Source: Acidobacteriota bacterium (GTDB taxonomy: Bacteria > Acidobacteriota > Terriglobia > Terriglobales > Acidobacteriaceae). From it: a DNA stretch of 8,563 bases. Where the stretch lies: the NCBI GenBank assembly GCA_021799945.1, contig JAJYZK010000116.1:1-8563 (forward strand), written 5' to 3'. This document shows positions 3,888 to 8,563 of this stretch, one piece after another. How positions within the stretch are numbered: the first letter of the stretch is position 1; each line of letters starts with the position of its first letter. The notes under the pieces are model-generated. The model made no database searches. It was not told the origin of the DNA and was given only the letters and a program-made list of their open reading frames with translations. The translations under genes were made by a program, and so were the position numbers.

Positions 3888-6800
3888 TGCCGAAGTTTGC
3901 TCTCAGATATCCCTTCTTCATCATCATGCTGTGCCTGGTGGTTCTGCTGGTGGGAATCACCAATATCTTCAGCATGCCGGTCGATCTGTTTCCCCAGATC
4001 GATATGCCGGTGGTGGTGGTGGCGACCTTCTACAACGGCATGCCTCCGGAGCAGATCGAAGCCGATATTACCGATACCTTCGAAAGATTTTTCACCCTTG
4101 GCGCGAACATCGACCACTCCGAATCGCGCTCCCTCACCGGCGTCAGTCTCATCAAGATCTATTTCCGGCCGGGCACCGATCCGAACTCCGCGCTCAGCAA
4201 CATCGCCAACCTGGCCATGGCCGATCTGCGCCGCCTGCCCCCCGGCACGCTGCCGCCGGTGGTGCTGGGCATGGACGCCTCCAGCGAGCCGGTGTGCCTG
4301 GTTTCGCTCGAAGGCAAGGGCCTGAACGAAACGCAATTGAAGGACTACGCGCAGTTTCAGGTGCGCAACCAGATCTCCAACGTCCAGGGCGCCTCCGTGC
4401 CCCAGCCGTTCGGAGGCACCTATCGTCAGATTCAGATTTACGTCGATCCGGTCAAGCTGGAAGCGCACAATCTCAGCCTGGAAGACGTAGTGAACTCGGT
4501 GAACAGCTCCAATCTGATTCTGCCGGCGGGCGACGTCCGCATTGGCACGAAGGATTACAACGTCTACGCCAACAGCCAGCTCGCCGACGCGAAGATGATG
4601 AACGAGATGCCGTTGAAGTCCTACGGCAACTCGTCGGTGCTGGTCGCGGACGTGGGCCGGGCGGAGGATTCCGGAGCCCTGCAATACAACATCGTGCGCA
4701 TCGACGGGGAGCGCTCGGTGTACGTCCCCATCTTCAAACAGCCGGGCGATAGCAACACCATCACCATCGTCAACGGAATGAAGGAGGCGATCCAGCACCT
4801 GGTCGATATTCCCACGTCCCTGAAAACGGCCGTGGTGTTCGATCAGTCCATCTTCGTCAAGCTGGCGATCAAGAACCTGATCAAGGAAGCGTCGATCGGC
4901 CTGGGTCTGACCGGCATCATGATTATGGTCTTTCTGGGAAGCCCACGGGCCACCTTCGCGGTCATGTTGTCGATTCCGCTTTCCGCCCTGGTGTGTCTGC
5001 TGCTGACCAAAGCGATGGGCGGATCGATTAACACGATGCTGCTGGGAGGGCTGGCCCTGGCCTTCTCCCGGCTCATCGACGACTCGGTCGTGGTGCTGGA
5101 GAACATCTTCCGCTTCATGGAGATGGGAGTGCCTCCGCGGGAGGCCGCCGAACAGGGCGGGATGGAGGTATCGCTGGCGGTGCTCGCGGCGACCTCGACC
5201 ACCTCGATCGTGTTCTTCCCGGTCAGCTTTCTGACCGGCGTCAGCAAATATATCTTCACGCCGCTGGCGCTGGGAGTCGTGCTGTCGATCTTCGCTTCCT
5301 ACGTGTTCGCCATGACCGTGGTGCCGCTGTTCTGCGCGACCTTCGTGCGGGTGCATCACACGGGAGGGCAGGAGCACGGCGCGGGGCAGGAACACGGCGC
5401 GAAGGAGGGGCACGGGACTGCGCCGCCGCAGGTCGCGGCGGGCGGAGCGATGGCGATGCAGGATGTTGCGCAGCGCGAGCGCGAGGCCCAGAAGGCGCAC
5501 GCGGCGGAAGGCGAGCAGCGCGCGGAAATGCGGAAGGAGATGCGGGACGAGCACGCGCCGCCGGGACAAAACGGCAAGATCTCGCTCTTCCAGCGTTTCG
5601 TCGCCCGATTCAACGTCCATTTCCAGCGATTTCTTGAGGCGTACGAGAAACTGGCGAGGCGGGTGCTGGTTCGGCCCGGCCTCACGGCGATCGTGATTCT
5701 CGGATGCCTCGTTCTGATCATCGTGGTGCTGTTCCCTATCCTGGGCCTTTCCTACTTCCCCCGCACCGACCCGGGCCAGTTCGTCATCTATGTCCGGATG
5801 CCGAGCGGCACGCGCATCGAGGACAGCAACGATTACATTGCGAGAGTGGAAAAAATCATCCGGGCCACGGTCAAACCGAAGGATATCGACATGATTGTGT
5901 CGAACATCGGCGTCTATCCGGATCTATCCTCCATTTTCACCACCAACGCCGCCATGGATACGGCGTTCGTACAGACCAGCCTGAAGGAAGACCACAGCAT
6001 CGGCAGCTACCAGTACATGGCCATGGTGCGCCAGCAGCTTTCCCAGAAGATGCCGGAGCTGTCCACGTATTTTCTGGCCGGCGGGCTGGTCGACTCGGTC
6101 ATCAATCAGGGACTTCCGGCGCCGATCGACGTTCAGATCGGCTCCATGAACATGCGGGGGGCCTTCAAGCTGGCGCAGCAACTGTCGGTGAAGATCAAGG
6201 CCATGCCGAATGTGAGCGACGTGTACATTCCGCAGGACCTCGATTACCCGGGCCTGGCGCTGAATATCGATCGCGAGCGCGCCAGCCTCGTCGGCATGTC
6301 GGCGCAGGACGTGGTCGACAACGTGATCACCGCCCTCACCTCGGATGGAATGATCGCGCCCAGTTACTGGATCGACCCCAAATCGGGCAACAACTATATG
6401 GTGTGCGTCCAGTATCTCAATCGCTGGATCGACAACATGACCATGGAGGATTTCCAAAACATCCCCCTGCGCGGAAGCAGGCCCACCGGCTTCGATCCGA
6501 TCCAGGAGGGAAGAGAAGCGTCGGAGAACGCGCCGCATGATTTCTACGACGACCACGTGAACGGCTATACGCCGCTACGCTCGGTCGCCGACGTCAAAAT
6601 CATCAACACGCCGACGGAGGTCGATCATTATCAGATCCGGCGGGTGATCGATATCTACGTTTCGACAAAATCGGAATCCCTGAAGTCCGTGGGCCGGGAC
6701 ATCAACAAACTGCTGGCCAGCACCAAGACAGACAGAAACACGGTGCTCTCCGTGCGCGGCGCGGTGGTCAGCATGAACGACTCCTTCCGCGACTTCGGCT

Positions 6801-7321
6801 TAGGACTGATCATCTCCGTGCTGCTGGTCTATCTGATTCTGATGGCCCAGTTCACATCGTTCATTGACCCCTTCATCATTCTCATGGCGATTCCTCCCGG
6901 CCTAGCTGGCGTGATTATGACTTTGATCGCCACCGGCAGCACCCTGAACATCATGTCGCTGATGGGCGTGATCATGATGACCGGAATCGTGGTCTCCAAC
7001 AGCATCCTGATCGTCGAGTTCTCCGGAATTCTGCATGAACAGGGATTGCCGCTGCTGGACGCCACGGTGCAGGCCTGCAAGGTGCGCTTGCGGCCGATTC
7101 TGATGACCTCTTTGGCCACGCTGTTGGGCATGATCCCGATGGCTCTGGGCTTCGAGGCGGGCAGCGAGCAGTATGCTCCGCTGGCCCGCGCGGTCATCGG
7201 CGGACTCGGCGTCTCCGTCGCGGTCACCGTATTTCTGGTGCCCGCCGTTTATCTGGTGATTCACTACCACCGCGAAGGCAAAGACGGGTCCAAACAAGGG
7301 AAACAGGAGGCACATGCATGA
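3887..7321 (+). CDS. RND efflux permease (inner-membrane pump subunit, AcrB/HAE-like)
   Basis: This 1144-residue protein is a proton-driven exporter working as a trimer. TM1 is at about 9-28, followed by the family MPVDLFPQIDMPVV motif and the porter domain. TM2-TM6 lie at about 340-489. TM4 carries Asp398-Asp399 (FSRLIDDSVVVLEN), the AcrB D407/D408 pair. TM7 starts near 599, and TM8-TM12 end at about 1130. The RLRPILMTS block (1067-1075) is intact. Deviations: the AcrB Lys940 position is Ser1037 (GIVVSNSILIVEF), and Arg395 sits one turn before the Asp pair. The loop between TM6 and TM7 (490-598) is about 60 residues longer than in AcrB, with His-rich repeats and a charged helix. A further insertion of 25-30 residues (about 865-894) lies in the second periplasmic half. 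AGGAGG (3877-3882) precedes the start. It is not a CusA-type metal pump by its TM4 motif; the drug or metabolite substrate cannot be told. Confidence 0.95.
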   Translation: MPKFALRYPFFIIMLCLVVLLVGITNIFSMPVDLFPQIDMPVVVVATFYNGMPPEQIEADITDTFERFFTLGANIDHSESRSLTGVSLIKIYFRPGTDPNSALSNIANLAMADLRRLPPGTLPPVVLGMDASSEPVCLVSLEGKGLNETQLKDYAQFQVRNQISNVQGASVPQPFGGTYRQIQIYVDPVKLEAHNLSLEDVVNSVNSSNLILPAGDVRIGTKDYNVYANSQLADAKMMNEMPLKSYGNSSVLVADVGRAEDSGALQYNIVRIDGERSVYVPIFKQPGDSNTITIVNGMKEAIQHLVDIPTSLKTAVVFDQSIFVKLAIKNLIKEASIGLGLTGIMIMVFLGSPRATFAVMLSIPLSALVCLLLTKAMGGSINTMLLGGLALAFSRLIDDSVVVLENIFRFMEMGVPPREAAEQGGMEVSLAVLAATSTTSIVFFPVSFLTGVSKYIFTPLALGVVLSIFASYVFAMTVVPLFCATFVRVHHTGGQEHGAGQEHGAKEGHGTAPPQVAAGGAMAMQDVAQREREAQKAHAAEGEQRAEMRKEMRDEHAPPGQNGKISLFQRFVARFNVHFQRFLEAYEKLARRVLVRPGLTAIVILGCLVLIIVVLFPILGLSYFPRTDPGQFVIYVRMPSGTRIEDSNDYIARVEKIIRATVKPKDIDMIVSNIGVYPDLSSIFTTNAAMDTAFVQTSLKEDHSIGSYQYMAMVRQQLSQKMPELSTYFLAGGLVDSVINQGLPAPIDVQIGSMNMRGAFKLAQQLSVKIKAMPNVSDVYIPQDLDYPGLALNIDRERASLVGMSAQDVVDNVITALTSDGMIAPSYWIDPKSGNNYMVCVQYLNRWIDNMTMEDFQNIPLRGSRPTGFDPIQEGREASENAPHDFYDDHVNGYTPLRSVADVKIINTPTEVDHYQIRRVIDIYVSTKSESLKSVGRDINKLLASTKTDRNTVLSVRGAVVSMNDSFRDFGLGLIISVLLVYLILMAQFTSFIDPFIILMAIPPGLAGVIMTLIATGSTLNIMSLMGVIMMTGIVVSNSILIVEFSGILHEQGLPLLDATVQACKVRLRPILMTSLATLLGMIPMALGFEAGSEQYAPLARAVIGGLGVSVAVTVFLVPAVYLVIHYHREGKDGSKQGKQEAHA
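5366..5419 (+). repeat. 18-bp tandem repeat encoding GQEHGA units in the permease central loop
   Basis: Two 18-bp units (5366-5383 and 5384-5401) differ at one silent base and encode GQEHGA twice (residues 494-505). A diverged third unit (5402-5419) encodes KEGHGT. The repeat is in frame, multiplies His and Glu residues and lies in the cytoplasmic TM6-TM7 loop, followed by an Ala/Glu/Arg/Lys-rich stretch (about 527-556) likely to be helical or coiled coil. Confidence 0.85.
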
Positions 7322-8563
7322 GGAACGCCGGCCTAGTGACCGCCGCGTTGATACTTCTGACGGCGGGCGCCCGGGCGCAGTCCAAGACGATTGTCGCCCA
7401 GTTGCCCAGCGCTCCCATTCCGGCCCTGGATCTTGCGCCGCAAACCGGGGGGTCGTCCGCGGCCCCCGCCGGCAGCCAGCCGCAGACCCTCACCCGGGTT
7501 CAAGCCGAGCAGATGGCGCTCAAGAATAATCCGCGCGTGAGCGTCACCGCTCTGCTCGCTCTGGCGCAGCACCAGGTTGTGCGGCAGGCCCATTCCGCGG
7601 ACCTGCCCACGGTCACCGCGGCCCTCACCGCGGAGGATTCGGAAAACGCCAGCCGCATGTCTGCGGGAGAACTGCAGGCCTCCCGCCTGTTCCCGCACGC
7701 TGGAGGCGGCGTCTTCGGATCGCAACTGATCACCGACTTCGGGCGCACGCACAATCTAGTGCTGACACAGAAACTGGAGGAGCAGGCGACCAAGTCCACC
7801 GCGCTGGCCACCAAGGAAGAAATTGTGCTTGCCGTGGATCAGGCGTTTTACGACGCGCTGACGGCGCAGGCCGTGCTGCAGGTAGCAATTCAAACGGTCG
7901 CGACCCGGCAAACCACGGAAACGCAAGTGGACCAGATGACGCAGAACAAGCTGCGTTCGACCCTGGACCTCAGTTTCGCCGACGTCGATCTCTCCCAGGC
8001 CAAGTTGCTGCAATTGAATGCGCAGGACAATTCCGACGCCAGCATGGCCATCCTCGACTCCGTTCTCGGCCTGGATCACGAAGTCGACTACAAGCTGATC
8101 GAAGATGCGGATCAGCCGGCGGCCCCGGCCTCCGACTTCAATTCCCTGGTACAGATCGCGTTGCAGCAGCGCCCGGATCTGCAGTCCCTGACCTACGGCG
8201 CGCAATCCGAGCAGAAATACGCGCGCGCGCAATGGGAACAGCTACTGCCGAATATCTCCGCCCTGGGAACCGCCGGCACGGTGCCCATCCGTGTAGACCA
8301 CTACTACACCTCGAACTGGTGGGGGGGAATCGGGGTCAACATGGAGATCCCCGTCTTCAATGGATTTCTGTATACCGCGCAGGCCAGGCAGGCGGAGTAC
8401 CAGGCCCGAGCCGACTCGGAGATGGAGAGAACCCTTCGCGACCAGATCGTGCGCGACGTCCGCACCGCATGGCTGCAGGAGAAGACCTCGTATCAGCGGC
8501 TGAGCGTAACCGCCGAGCTATTCAACGCAGAAAACCTGGCGCTGCGGCTTTCCCTGGCCCGCT
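7318..8563 (+). CDS. TolC-family outer-membrane efflux channel, C-terminus cut by the window edge
   Basis: The frame starts at ATG 7318, overlapping the permease stop as ATGA, with AGGAGG at 7305-7310 spaced 7 nt away. It continues for 415 codons to the window end without a stop. Residues 1-20 are a signal peptide ending in ARA before QS. A Pro/Ala/Ser-rich linker (about 30-55) precedes the channel domain, which starts at QTLTRVQAEQMALKNNP (56-72). The first outer-membrane-factor repeat includes LITDFGRT (137-144) and a long helical segment (about 150-250). The second begins near FNSLVQIALQQRPDL (274-288) and includes GVNMEIPVFNGFLYTAQAR (339-357), the usual second strand and helix motif. Related proteins usually have 430-500 residues, so perhaps 50 are missing. 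It forms the trimeric exit duct for the pump encoded just upstream. Confidence 0.93.
   Translation, partial: MRNAGLVTAALILLTAGARAQSKTIVAQLPSAPIPALDLAPQTGGSSAAPAGSQPQTLTRVQAEQMALKNNPRVSVTALLALAQHQVVRQAHSADLPTVTAALTAEDSENASRMSAGELQASRLFPHAGGGVFGSQLITDFGRTHNLVLTQKLEEQATKSTALATKEEIVLAVDQAFYDALTAQAVLQVAIQTVATRQTTETQVDQMTQNKLRSTLDLSFADVDLSQAKLLQLNAQDNSDASMAILDSVLGLDHEVDYKLIEDADQPAAPASDFNSLVQIALQQRPDLQSLTYGAQSEQKYARAQWEQLLPNISALGTAGTVPIRVDHYYTSNWWGGIGVNMEIPVFNGFLYTAQARQAEYQARADSEMERTLRDQIVRDVRTAWLQEKTSYQRLSVTAELFNAENLALRLSLAR

Noticed and set aside
3884..5620. Long antisense open frame (578 codons) opposite the permease gene.
   Set aside because: It mirrors the GC-biased codons of the permease, is His/Arg/Gln-rich with no recognisable domain, and the plus-strand gene is unambiguous.

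Overview
The window is GC-rich bacterial chromosome. It most resembles a member of the Acidobacteriota or a similar soil lineage. That placement is an inference from the style of the efflux proteins, the GC-biased codon use and the strong AGGAGG ribosome binding sites; no rRNA or marker gene confirms it.

Layout. (1) The left edge holds the start of a leftward gene, seen only as a signal peptide followed by a CxxCH haem site, so it encodes an exported c-type cytochrome. (2) A divergent intergenic region of about 290 bp follows. It carries two back-to-back sigma70-type promoter candidates whose -35 boxes overlap on one TTGTCAA, then a perfect 12-bp palindrome, then a small hairpin next to a ribosome binding site. 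(3) Positions 448-1269 encode an RraA/HMG-aldolase-fold protein with an unusual N-terminal hydrophobic export or anchor segment, starting at a TTG codon. (4) Positions 1270-2022 contain no convincing gene but several inverted repeats, including a 12-bp bulged hairpin near the end. (5) Positions 2023-2421 probably encode a small two-helix membrane protein of unknown function. (6) From 2598 to the right edge lies a tripartite RND efflux operon: periplasmic adaptor, inner-membrane RND permease and TolC-type outer-membrane factor (cut by the window edge).

How the genes work together. The three efflux genes overlap by 1 nt (TAATG) and 4 nt (ATGA), and each downstream gene has an AGGAGG site inside the preceding gene. 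They should be co-transcribed, translationally coupled and made as one envelope-spanning pump. The small membrane protein lies 176 bp upstream on the same strand and may or may not belong to the operon. The cytochrome and the RraA-like gene are divergent and may be co-regulated.

Most unusual points. In the permease, the TM10 lysine of the AcrB proton relay is replaced by serine, while an arginine sits one helical turn before the TM4 Asp-Asp pair. Its central cytoplasmic loop is enlarged by a His/Glu-rich tandem repeat and a charged helix. The RraA-fold protein appears to be extracytoplasmic. I found no CRISPR array, mobile element, tRNA or rRNA, and no clear new multi-gene system.
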